A DNA stretch of 64,000 nucleotides from an uncultured Lachnospiraceae bacterium (GTDB lineage Bacteria > Bacillota > Clostridia > Lachnospirales > Lachnospiraceae): positions 1-64,000 of the forward strand of contig CAJUIP010000019.1 in the NCBI GenBank assembly GCA_910586315.1. The letters are read 5' to 3'. The notes below the pieces were generated by a model. It had not been told where the DNA came from. It saw nothing but the letters and a program-made list of their open reading frames with translations, and searched no databases. Each line of letters opens with the position of its first letter. The first letter of the stretch is position 1. The position numbers were made by a program, and so were the translations under genes. Shown here in pieces: positions 1-7,508 of this stretch.

Positions 1-259
1 CTCGTAAATATGCCGCATACTTTATTTTTTATTATTCTTCATGAAACAACCCTGGTGTATATGTATAAAATGTGTTTGGATGGTTTTCTTTTCCATTATT
101 TTTTCCATGAATTAAAAATAAATGACAGTTTTTTCAATTTCAAGGGTCACTTTTGCTGATAATAAACAGCGAAAGCGGCTGCAGATTTTAGGCTCAATGT
201 CAATCCCTTTTTCTCAAATTTATTGATAAATTTAAGTTAGACTATAGGATGAAATTTTT

Positions 260-652
260 TCAATCAACTAAACTTAATGATATCGGGTGTGAACAATAAC
301 CGCCGATTTCGATTACATGGCCATCGGGGTCATAAATCCGCACGGCTCTGCACCCTCCGGCATTTTCTTCCTCCTGAGTCAGGATCTCCATGGGAAACTC
401 TGAACTCCTCAGCCGCTCCAGAAAAGAATCCAGATTCTGCTCCTCAAAATAAAGTTCCGCTCCATAGTTCGGCAAAATTGCCTTTTTCCCCAGCGCATCC
501 TCCCAGGACTTTCTCTCCTGAAGTACCAACCCCTCCATAAGAATCACATTTTCTTCCAAATCACGGATTGGCTCCAGACCAAACAGGGTTTTATAAAATC
601 TTTTGGAGCGCTCCAGATCGCTTACCACCAAAAGAACGTTTTTTAGCTTCAT
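260..652 (-). CDS. VOC-fold (glyoxalase/bleomycin-resistance type) protein
   Basis: This 130-residue protein has the length of a single vicinal-oxygen-chelate domain. The N-terminus (KNVLLVVSDLERSKRFYKTL) and the C-terminal strand (RIYDPDGHVIEIGG) are the two most conserved parts of the family. The glutamate in VIEIGG is at the usual metal-ligand position, but the first-strand histidine normal in metal-dependent members is not seen, so the chemistry is open. Proteins of this kind include lyases, dioxygenases and drug-binding proteins. The substrate cannot be told from sequence. A GGGGG ribosome-binding site precedes the ATG. It stands alone, next to decayed DNA at 653-973. Confidence 0.85.
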   Translation of the reverse strand: MKLKNVLLVVSDLERSKRFYKTLFGLEPIRDLEENVILMEGLVLQERKSWEDALGKKAILPNYGAELYFEEQNLDSFLERLRSSEFPMEILTQEEENAGGCRAVRIYDPDGHVIEIGGYCSHPISLSLVD

Positions 653-734
653 GAGCTGTGCCCCCTTTCTATATTTCGTATAACATGACTCCTAAAAAGT
701 ATACCATATTGCCATGGCCTATTCAGCTGACAAG

Positions 735-833
735 TTAAGTTCCTTCATCAACACGAAACGGATGTCCCTTAAACGGATGAAGCTCTTCCAGCGCCATTCT
801 GATATGGCGGATCTGCCTTCGGTGATAATTCCG
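735..833 (-). pseudogene. ParB-like fragment in decayed DNA
   Basis: The 321-base stretch 653-973 has no intact gene. On the minus strand one frame ending with a stop at 735-737 reads ...MALEELHPFKGHPFRVDEG, which looks like the start of the ParB/Spo0J nuclease domain (typically hP..ELhPF..HPF.V.DD). The next frame upstream on the same strand (about 840-920) reads STALLTKLGSVRELAKYMN without a recognisable family. Frame changes and stops show that this is debris. ParB genes of this type are common on plasmids and integrative elements, so the debris may mark a lost element. The assignment rests on one short motif. Confidence 0.4.
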
Positions 834-973
834 GCGGGATTATAAAAGCAGTTTTGCCCACGCGGTTCATATATTTTGCAAGTTCACGGACTGACCCAAG
901 CTTTGTAAGCAGCGCCGTCGAAAACCTGCCTTGCTGATGAACGAATATACCCGATAAAGCGTAGCGGCCAGCC

Positions 974-1900
974 CTAAATATGTGTTTTAATTATCGAAAC
1001 CAACTGAACATTCTTGCTTTTTAAACGCTCTCTGGCATTTTTAATCTGTGGCTCAAACACTACAAAGCAAGTATGCACCATGTAACCATATTTTCGTAAA
1101 TGGTCAATAGCCTCGGAAACCATTGTCCCGCCTGTTGTACTGTCATCAACAATAAGCGCCGTTGTGCCTTTCTCCGGCAGCTCACTGCAATTAAACCAGG
1201 TTCTCATATCATCATGCTTATCTTTAAAACGTGCTGTTACCTCATGCAGCAGAAAAGGTTTTTTTATTAATTTTGCAAACTCATAGCCAAGTATGGGGCT
1301 GCCGCCTTTAAGTCCTACTACAAAATCAAAATCAGCATCTGCTATTATATCCTTAGAGGGAGAATTGCTGGCCCAAAAAGAACTTAGGCATAAAGCAAAG
1401 AATTGGGCTGTATTCGTATCACATGTCCCCCCGATTAAATCATAGAAATATTCCACCTTTGTAGGCCGAAGATGTCCTATTGAATGCCCCTTTTCAATTT
1501 TATATTTATCTAAGCTGTCTTTAACGCTGGACATAATCTCAGAAGGTTTTATACTTTTGGGGAATGATAATGCTTTTACATTTCTTTTGTAGTATCCGGC
1601 ATCTATTCCTATTTCTTTTAATATGTTAGAAGCATATTCTGGGCAAAGCAGCTTATCTGCAGAAGAATTGATTTCTGTCAATATGTCTAATATATCATTT
1701 TGAGTATTGTCCTGCGTCAGAACAAACGTTGAAATTGCAGTTGCCAGAAGTGAGCATCCAACAGATATCAGTATTGTTTTTAGTGGTTCTTCGTTTAGTG
1801 GTTCTCTGGAAACGACAGAGAGGAGTATAAGAACAAGACCTATCAGAAAAACAATTGCCACTACCAGTTTTGAAATCTTTTTTCTTTCGCTATTTTTCAT
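974..1900 (-). CDS. membrane-anchored phosphoribosyltransferase-like protein
   Basis: Two hydrophobic segments near the N-terminus (about residues 12-30 and 42-62) are followed by a soluble region and a PRTase-type domain. The PRPP-binding loop is seen as TALIVDDSTTGGT (about residues 247-259), and an earlier LKGGSP loop (about 197-202) matches the PRTase active-site region of orotate/purine enzymes. The base or other acceptor is unknown. An ATG at 1912 is also in frame, but GGAG lies 6 bases before the ATG at 1900, so the shorter 308-residue form is preferred. It lies 58 bases after the radical SAM gene on the same strand and probably shares its transcript. Membrane anchoring is unusual for a salvage PRTase. 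Confidence 0.75.
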   Translation of the reverse strand: MKNSERKKISKLVVAIVFLIGLVLILLSVVSREPLNEEPLKTILISVGCSLLATAISTFVLTQDNTQNDILDILTEINSSADKLLCPEYASNILKEIGIDAGYYKRNVKALSFPKSIKPSEIMSSVKDSLDKYKIEKGHSIGHLRPTKVEYFYDLIGGTCDTNTAQFFALCLSSFWASNSPSKDIIADADFDFVVGLKGGSPILGYEFAKLIKKPFLLHEVTARFKDKHDDMRTWFNCSELPEKGTTALIVDDSTTGGTMVSEAIDHLRKYGYMVHTCFVVFEPQIKNARERLKSKNVQLVSIIKTHI

Positions 1901-1958
1901 TCCATTCTCCATATGTGTAAGAAATATAAAAACGGAGCAGTATTTAAGACGGATTATA

Positions 1959-2711
1959 CTAATAATTTTTTGTCGTACGTAAGCTGTCTATAAGCTGTGT
2001 GCTGTGAGTATAAACATCTCCATGCTGCGCCAATATATCCTGTAATATTATGCTCTCATCGTTATCAATTTCCTTCAAATCTCCTTCTCCAACCAAAACA
2101 GTTCCGCGTCCGGTAACAAGCAGCGGCCCCACAATAGCAGGTACCTGATAAGTTTCCATCAAACGGCCATATACCGGTGCATCCTCCAATGTAACATTTG
2201 GGATAACAGGTTTCATATATAAGGCAAAACGAAGATTCTTAAGTTCCGGCATCCACTGCAGAGGAGAAAGCCGCTCCTGTGGTTCTGCCGTTCCCGGCTC
2301 CAACTCTTTAGAGTGCAGCAATGTCGGGACACTAAGATAAATGACAATTTGTCCCGGATATAAGGCCAAAGAGTCAATTTCCTTTAGCTCTTCTCTGGAA
2401 ATCATTTGCTTTGTAGACATTTGTATATAGTTTTCGTGAGTAACCAGATTTGATAACAGTTTCATCGTTTCTGACTTATTTTCATCATCCCAGCATTCAG
2501 AATAGCACCCAAGGGAAAGAATGGTTCCATGAGAACCGGGAATAAAGTCATCGGATTGGTAAAATAGGGCCAACGCATCCTCTGCCGAAATACTATGTGG
2601 AGCATAACCTAATCCTATATGCGGCAGATAGCAGTATTGGCACCGGGCCGGGCAGCCAAGAGCAGTGTTAAGAAAAATTCGCTGTTGATTTCCGTAGATA
2701 AAATGTTTCAT
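1959..2711 (-). CDS. radical SAM protein, spore-photoproduct-lyase-like
   Basis: This 250-residue protein carries the radical SAM cluster motif CPARCQYC (Cys20, Cys24, Cys27), which binds the 4Fe-4S cluster that cleaves S-adenosylmethionine. The spacing C-x3-C-x2-C and the following YLP are canonical, and the LNTALGCPARCQYCYLP context resembles spore photoproduct lyase and related short radical SAM proteins. No extra cysteine cluster (SPASM or similar) is obvious. The substrate is unknown. AAGGGACA serves as ribosome-binding site before the ATG. It is first in a two-gene unit with the membrane PRTase downstream, behind a palindromic promoter region at 2807-2832. Confidence 0.8.
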   Translation of the reverse strand: MKHFIYGNQQRIFLNTALGCPARCQYCYLPHIGLGYAPHSISAEDALALFYQSDDFIPGSHGTILSLGCYSECWDDENKSETMKLLSNLVTHENYIQMSTKQMISREELKEIDSLALYPGQIVIYLSVPTLLHSKELEPGTAEPQERLSPLQWMPELKNLRFALYMKPVIPNVTLEDAPVYGRLMETYQVPAIVGPLLVTGRGTVLVGEGDLKEIDNDESIILQDILAQHGDVYTHSTQLIDSLRTTKNY

Positions 2712-2768
2712 ATGGTGTCCCTTCTGTTTTTAGTTCTATTAGAATAATCCTCCTGCGGATTCCAATGC

Positions 2769-2798
2769 CTGGATTTCTGCGGTAAACGCAGAAACCAG
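2769..2798 (-). promoter_or_regulatory. leader hairpin of the radical SAM operon
   Basis: An inverted repeat with arms CTGG-TTTCTGCG and CGCAGAAA-T-CCAG around a 5-base loop lies between the palindromic promoter and the radical SAM start. It would form a 12-pair stem with one bulge in the 5' untranslated RNA. No run of U follows, so it is not an obvious terminator. Confidence 0.5.
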
Positions 2799-2806
2799 AT
2801 GCACAG

Positions 2807-2832
2807 GTATAATGTCTGACGACATTATACCA
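2807..2832 (-). promoter_or_regulatory. palindromic operator with extended -10 promoter
   Basis: The arms GTATAATGTC (2807-2816) and GACATTATAC (2821-2830) form a perfect 10-base inverted repeat with a 4-base centre. On the minus strand the outer arm supplies TGGTATAAT, an extended -10 element, while no good -35 is present. A regulator bound here would directly cover the promoter of the radical SAM/PRTase unit. The regulator is not identified. Confidence 0.5.
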
Positions 2833-2844
2833 GATAAACCAGCA

Positions 2845-2892
2845 AAAAGGAAGCCGCCGGCAGAGTTTCCTGCTGCCGGACGGCTTCCTTTT
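2845..2892 (-). terminator. intrinsic terminator of cotJABC
   Basis: A long GC-rich stem (arms AAGGAAGCCGTCCGGCAG and its near-complement) starts just after the cotJC stop at 2897 and ends in a T-run on the minus strand. Confidence 0.8.
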
Positions 2893-2896
2893 CTGG

Positions 2897-3508
2897 TTAT
2901 AGATTCACAAACTTTTTGTCGAACTCCGGATTGAAGTAGTAGTAATTGCTGGCCGACAAATCTCTCTTGATTCTCTCCAAGGCTTCACCAAACCTCTGGA
3001 AATGAACCACCTCCCTGGCCCGCAAAAATTTGAGTGGCTCCCGCACCTCAGGATTCTCAATAATCCGGATCAGATTCTCATACGTGCTCCGGGCTTTCTG
3101 CTCCGCAGCGAGATCTTCAAAAAGGTCTGTAAGAGCGTCGCCCTTACTCTGAAATTCACAAGCGTTGAAAGGAACGCCTGCCGCCGCTGTAGGCCAGAGA
3201 CCTGTGGTATGGTCCACGTAATAGGCATCGAATCCGGCGGTCTTTGCCTGCTCCGGCGTAAGGTTCTTCGTGAGCTGGTAAACCATGGCGCAGATGATTT
3301 CTAAATGTCCCAGCTCCTCCGTGCCAATGTCGGTTAAGAGACCGCCGACTTCCTTTGAGGGCATCGTATATCTCTGGGATAAATACCGCATGGAGGCCGC
3401 CAGCTCCCCGTCTGGTCCGCCAAACTGGCTGATAATCAGAGATGCTGTTTTGGGACATGGCTTTGTGATATTCACAGGATACTGAAGCCTCTTTTCATAA
3501 TTCCACAT
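2897..3508 (-). CDS. cotJC: spore coat protein CotJC (manganese-catalase family)
   Basis: This 203-residue protein matches CotJC, a ferritin-like four-helix protein of the manganese catalase family found in the spore coat. The start MWNYEKRLQYPV, the ligand-type motif TEELGHLE (about residues 63-70) and the later REVVHFQRFGEAL are diagnostic. The Glu and His residues of these motifs are the expected di-metal ligands. It is the last gene of cotJABC, begins directly after the cotJB stop with GGGGGA as ribosome-binding site, and is followed by a strong terminator. In Bacillus the cotJ operon is expressed in the mother cell; the same is likely here, though no sigma-E promoter was assigned. Confidence 0.95.
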   Translation of the reverse strand: MWNYEKRLQYPVNITKPCPKTASLIISQFGGPDGELAASMRYLSQRYTMPSKEVGGLLTDIGTEELGHLEIICAMVYQLTKNLTPEQAKTAGFDAYYVDHTTGLWPTAAAGVPFNACEFQSKGDALTDLFEDLAAEQKARSTYENLIRIIENPEVREPLKFLRAREVVHFQRFGEALERIKRDLSASNYYYFNPEFDKKFVNL

Positions 3509-3805
3509 TTATATCATTCCCCCTTCCCATGGCATTGGTCCGTCACCCCAGGTAAAATGTTTCTGCCCCGGGTATTTCGTCAGGCTGTCCGTCCGGTTAT
3601 TGGTATCCGGGCAGACGCAGTCCATAGTCAGCGGTTCAAATGCGCCGGCATAAGCTTCCAGAAGTCTCTTTCTCTGATCCATAAGGCCCGCAAAGTATTT
3701 TAAGGCCTCCTGGTCTGTAGGATGGGTGTCCAGATACAGAGAAAGATCCGTGATGGCGAAGCTGACTTCACTGATTTCTTTCAATGATTTTGCGCGATCA
3801 GCCAT
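3509..3805 (-). CDS. cotJB: spore coat protein CotJB
   Basis: This small, mostly helical protein matches CotJB (ISEVSFAITDLSLYLDTHP and LDTHPTDQEALKYF). It is a partner of CotJA and CotJC in the inner spore coat. A longer frame starts at 3829, but AGGAGG followed by 8 bases precedes the ATG at 3805, and that start gives 98 residues, the normal length. It then overlaps the cotJA stop by 8 bases, which implies translational coupling. The C-terminal tail is rich in Gly, Pro and Trp (WGDGPMPWEGG). Confidence 0.93.
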   Translation of the reverse strand: MADRAKSLKEISEVSFAITDLSLYLDTHPTDQEALKYFAGLMDQRKRLLEAYAGAFEPLTMDCVCPDTNNRTDSLTKYPGQKHFTWGDGPMPWEGGMI

Positions 3806-3986
3806 GGGTTTTACCTCCTGTTCTGTCATCCGTTACATAAAACGGTTTGTTCAGGCCCGGGAATATGGTTCCCTGCCTGATGGCTGTTTTGGGGTCATAG
3901 GGCTCCTCCCAGGGTTCTATGGGAACCGACGCCATGGCAAGGACCAAAGGCTCCTGTTGTTCTTTCCTGCATGTGCAAAAATCCAT
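3798..3986 (-). CDS. cotJA: spore coat-associated protein CotJA
   Basis: The 62-residue product contains LAMASVPIEPWEEPYDP and a GTIFPGLNKPF segment, both hallmarks of CotJA. A GTG at 3995 is in frame, but AAAGGAG lies 9 bases before the ATG at 3986, so that start is preferred. It is the first gene of cotJABC. In Bacillus subtilis CotJA is needed for CotJC assembly. The 150 bases upstream (3987-4145) must hold the operon promoter, though no sigma-E or sigma-K consensus was recognised with confidence. Confidence 0.93.
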   Translation of the reverse strand: MDFCTCRKEQQEPLVLAMASVPIEPWEEPYDPKTAIRQGTIFPGLNKPFYVTDDRTGGKTHG

Positions 3987-4145
3987 CTTCAACACTCCTT
4001 TCAGGGTTCTTCCCTTTGATGGGTTTCCCTTTTTAGTATGTGTCTCGGATGGATTTTCACGCCGGAGGGTTCCTGTAAATGAAACCAGATGCCTCCTTTT
4101 TTTCCTTTTATTTTTCGTTGTTACTGTTTCGATACCCCGGAATGA

Positions 4146-4295
4146 TTATTTCTCGTTTTCTTTTACAATGTCTTCCAGAACACGAATCAGGTCATGTATG
4201 GTATCGATGGAAACGCCGCGATCCAAAATTACTTTCTTCAGCTCTGGGGACAGGGTATCAAATTTTTCCTGTACCTTGGGAGAAATATATGACAT
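4146..4295 (-). CDS. small protein of unknown function
   Basis: A 49-residue protein begins MSYISPKVQEKFDTLSPELK and ends with a charged helix (IHDLIRVLEDIVKENEK). GAGGTGA lies 5 bases before the ATG at 4295, which is better than the in-frame ATG at 4331. It is predicted to be soluble and largely helical. I do not recognise a family. It sits upstream of cotJABC on the same strand and downstream of the glycosyltransferase block. Confidence 0.6.
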   Translation of the reverse strand: MSYISPKVQEKFDTLSPELKKVILDRGVSIDTIHDLIRVLEDIVKENEK

Positions 4296-4375
4296 AGCAA
4301 TCACCTCATCCCATATTGTGCGCCTTATCACTGATTTTATGCAAGGAAGCTATCTGTTAATCCTAATCACAATAG

Positions 4376-5389
4376 TTAAAATACCAATTTTCCTACTGTC
4401 TTAGCCAAAAGCCAGCCTATGCCCTGATGTTTCCTGACAACCCACATAGCTATTTTTCTATATAAAGCAACATTAGGAGCACTCATGTAAATATCCGCAT
4501 AACGCTCAAGTTCCTGCATATAAATCGTCCAATTCTCGCAATCCGGAGAAAAATCAGATCTATTGCATCGGGATGCCTCTCTATACCAAAATTCCATACA
4601 CATAAATGCATATTGAAGTTTATGGGCAATAAATTGTGGGTTTTTCATCCCTTCCCCAACAGCTAAAATTGGCTGTAATGCATAACAGATTTCTTTTGCC
4701 GTGTATCTCTGGGTTGTCAAACTGCCCTTGTGTTTACAATAAAAATACCCCTGAAAAGGTAAAACCTCCACGAATCCTCTACAGCGGCTAACATATTCAC
4801 AGACAAATGCGAAATCTTCAAATGCACCCACCTCCTCCGGACAGGACAATGTCTCCCCTGCCTCTGCCCCTATAACTATTTTCCTCCGAAACAAAGCCGC
4901 ATACATGCTCATTTGAACCTGATCCCACATAATCATTTCTAATGCCTGACAGGGACACTGTTTCCTCTGCTTTCGTAAACGGTACTGATGAAAATTAGGT
5001 TTTCCTGATTCATTACAAATCCATCTCCCACATATTGACAGGTCATTTCCTCTCTTCAAACTATCGACCAGCTTTTCAATCATCTGAGGGTGAATCATGT
5101 CATCCGCATCTATAAAGCCAATATATTCTCCCTTTGCCAGACGCAGACCATGATTGCGTGCTCTGCCGACTCCCCCGTTAGAAATCGTAATTACATGTAT
5201 TGAGGTTATCTTCGAGCCATTCCTTTCCTTAAAATCTCTGACCACCTTCTCCGTACCATCAGTAGAACCGTCATTCACTACTATCACTTCCAGGTTATGA
5301 TATGTTGAAGCAACAATGCTCTGAAGGCAACGCCCAATTCGCTTTTCTTCCTGATAAGCCGGTATGATAATGGAAACCAATTCTTTCAT
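4376..5389 (-). CDS. family 2 glycosyltransferase
   Basis: This 337-residue protein has a GT-A fold: the start VSIIIPAYQEEKRIGRCL, the VVNDGSTDGT nucleotide-binding loop, and the metal-binding GFIDADD motif (about residues 89-95). It should transfer a sugar from a nucleotide donor onto a growing surface polysaccharide on the cytoplasmic side. AAAGGAG 10 bases ahead supports the ATG at 5389 over the in-frame TTG at 5413. It is the last gene of the polysaccharide block, 68+ bases after another GT2 gene. The sugar and linkage cannot be read from the sequence. Confidence 0.9.
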   Translation of the reverse strand: MKELVSIIIPAYQEEKRIGRCLQSIVASTYHNLEVIVVNDGSTDGTEKVVRDFKERNGSKITSIHVITISNGGVGRARNHGLRLAKGEYIGFIDADDMIHPQMIEKLVDSLKRGNDLSICGRWICNESGKPNFHQYRLRKQRKQCPCQALEMIMWDQVQMSMYAALFRRKIVIGAEAGETLSCPEEVGAFEDFAFVCEYVSRCRGFVEVLPFQGYFYCKHKGSLTTQRYTAKEICYALQPILAVGEGMKNPQFIAHKLQYAFMCMEFWYREASRCNRSDFSPDCENWTIYMQELERYADIYMSAPNVALYRKIAMWVVRKHQGIGWLLAKTVGKLVF

Positions 5390-5481
5390 AATAAAATACA
5401 CTCCTTTTAGCAAAAAAGAAAACTATAATCCTGTTCGTCAACCCAAGCCTATCGTTTTGAATTCTTCTTTGGCATATCCCT

Positions 5482-6498
5482 TCAGCTTAAAAATCTATAT
5501 TCGATTTTTGTGTGGAACCAAAACATGAAATCCGCGATACGCTTATAGAGAGGATAATCGATACATCCAAGATAAAATATTATCTTTCTGCACCAATCCA
5601 CCTTAGAAAATATCTCAGACTCCCTTTCAGATTTTATCAATTTTTTTATGTACCTTTCTAACTTGATATCGTGATTTTTCTTCCCCATTTCATACCATAC
5701 TACCATATTACATAAAAGACACCACTCTGTGTACACGGCTTTTGATATTTTGTTATTTTCTATTTCAAAATTTCGGACAGACTCTTGAATTTTATAGATG
5801 TTTCTACATTCTTCTATGGAATATACGCTCCCCTTCTCAGCCCTTCCTTTTCTATAATAATACCAATCCATAAATAACGCCACAACATCCGCGCCGTCAG
5901 ATATCAGCATAGAAAGCAATTTTGTATCTTCACCCTTTGTTAGTTTTTCATCAAATCGTATTGTTCTTACTGCTTCCCTGCGAATCATTTTTCCACCGAT
6001 ACTAAAAAGGTCTATTTTATCATTCCCAGGGCACACACTCACTTTTTTATTCGTAAAATATTGGCTTTTCTCCGTGCAATCCGTTTTTGTTTTCCAGTTT
6101 AAGGGTTTCCGAAATTTTTCAGTACGTCCATAATATAAACCTACGGTTGCTATGGCTGCCTGCGTTTTTTTCAGCAGTTTATACTGCGCTTCTAACAACT
6201 GAGGATGTATCACGTCATCACTGTCCAAAAAAAATAAATACTCTCCCTTTGCCATATCGATTCCCGCGTTTCTTGCTGCGGACACACCCCGGTGCTCCTG
6301 ATGAATAAATCTTATACGCTTATCCTTTGCACTTACCTTTTCACAAATCTTTCTGCTGTTATCCTGCGACCCATCATCAATCAATATTAACTCAAAATAT
6401 GTAAATGTCTGCTCCAAAACGGACTTTACACAATCCCATATGTACTGTTCCGTATTATAAACCGGAATGATTACGGATATTTTCGTTTCGTACTCCAT
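5482..6498 (-). CDS. family 2 glycosyltransferase
   Basis: This 338-residue GT-A enzyme shows ISVIIPVYNTEQYI at the start, LIDDGSQDNS, and FFLDSDDVIHPQ as the DxD region. The C-terminal half carries no membrane segment but is rich in Lys and aromatic residues. AGGAGGGAG before the ATG at 6498 makes this start much better than the in-frame start at 6570, which would overlap the upstream gene. Its neighbours are two further GT2 genes, so sequential addition of sugars to one repeat unit is likely. Confidence 0.9.
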   Translation of the reverse strand: MEYETKISVIIPVYNTEQYIWDCVKSVLEQTFTYFELILIDDGSQDNSRKICEKVSAKDKRIRFIHQEHRGVSAARNAGIDMAKGEYLFFLDSDDVIHPQLLEAQYKLLKKTQAAIATVGLYYGRTEKFRKPLNWKTKTDCTEKSQYFTNKKVSVCPGNDKIDLFSIGGKMIRREAVRTIRFDEKLTKGEDTKLLSMLISDGADVVALFMDWYYYRKGRAEKGSVYSIEECRNIYKIQESVRNFEIENNKISKAVYTEWCLLCNMVVWYEMGKKNHDIKLERYIKKLIKSERESEIFSKVDWCRKIIFYLGCIDYPLYKRIADFMFWFHTKIEYRFLS

Positions 6499-6545
6499 AA
6501 TCTGCTTCTCCCTCCTTCTTTCACCTGAACCTCTTAAATACATAA

Positions 6546-7487
6546 CTAATTCCCGAAAATCAAACCCCACAAAAAATCTTTGAATGTCTGATAAAATCCA
6601 ACCTTTACATATTTACGCATTTGCCAGAAAACCTCCATCATCTTTTTTCCATTCTTATATTTCATGGCCAGATGATATCTACGCTGAAGCTTCCAATACA
6701 TAATCCTGTTTCTTGATTCTTCATCTTCCATACGACATAAGATAGAAATTTCATCTATAAGTTTTTCATAATCCTGATATTTCTTTTCTTCCTCTTCTTT
6801 CGTCAGTCTTGTTCTTGAATGACTTCCCGCTCTGACGCAAACCCCATATAGAGCTTCAGGAATTGTTGGACATAAATGATAAAACATATATGGCAGAAGC
6901 ATTTGAAAATTTTGTCCCACATCATACTCCGGAATATGACGCTCTGGATAAATTTTGAAAAAACTTTCTGTCTTCAACATATAACATCCACAACATACAT
7001 AAGTTTTCTGCTCAAGAATATCCCAAAATAAATTTTCTTTCGATATATCCCCTGTCTTTTCGTCAGCTATCTGCATCTCATCTGTCTGTTGAGCAAAATA
7101 GTACGCCAACGTCCTGACACACTGATATTGTGGATTACTCTGTAAAAATTTTACCCTTTTCGCTATGGATTCCATCTCAAGACGGTCGTCGCTGTCCGGC
7201 CAGATAAGATACTCTCCCGTCACATAAGGCAGGCCATGATTGAGCGCTGCGGAAGCATTTTTGTGTTCGGCTTGTACAATACAATAGTCATAACCTTTCA
7301 ATGCAAATTTTTCACGATAGCTTTCTGCGACTTGTACCGTTCCATCTTCTGAGCCATCGTCAACCAGAATTACCTCAACCGATGAATAGGTCTGACGAAG
7401 CAAAGAGTCCAATATCGTTTGCAAATGGAATTCTCCGTTAAATACCGGAATAACAGCTGACACTTTATCAGATATAAATCCTTTCAT
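6546..7487 (-). CDS. family 2 glycosyltransferase
   Basis: This 313-residue protein starts MKGFISDKVSAVIPVFNGE and has the GT2 signature VDDGSEDGT with YLIWPDSDDRLEME as the DxD region. After the GT-A domain follows a helical C-terminal part with many Tyr, Lys and Arg residues. AAAAGGAACAGAG precedes the ATG. It lies 21 bases after the ABC transporter gene, on the same transcript. Like its neighbours it should act at the inner membrane surface on a lipid-linked glycan. Donor and acceptor are unknown. Confidence 0.9.
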   Translation of the reverse strand: MKGFISDKVSAVIPVFNGEFHLQTILDSLLRQTYSSVEVILVDDGSEDGTVQVAESYREKFALKGYDYCIVQAEHKNASAALNHGLPYVTGEYLIWPDSDDRLEMESIAKRVKFLQSNPQYQCVRTLAYYFAQQTDEMQIADEKTGDISKENLFWDILEQKTYVCCGCYMLKTESFFKIYPERHIPEYDVGQNFQMLLPYMFYHLCPTIPEALYGVCVRAGSHSRTRLTKEEEEKKYQDYEKLIDEISILCRMEDEESRNRIMYWKLQRRYHLAMKYKNGKKMMEVFWQMRKYVKVGFYQTFKDFLWGLIFGN

Positions 7488-7508
7488 CTCTGTTCCTTTT
7501 TTATAAAA

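Noticed and set aside
30..130. Minus-strand frame of about 25 codons beginning MEKIMEKKTIQ in the first 259 bases
   Set aside because: No ribosome-binding site and no recognisable family; the stretch is AT-rich intergenic DNA.
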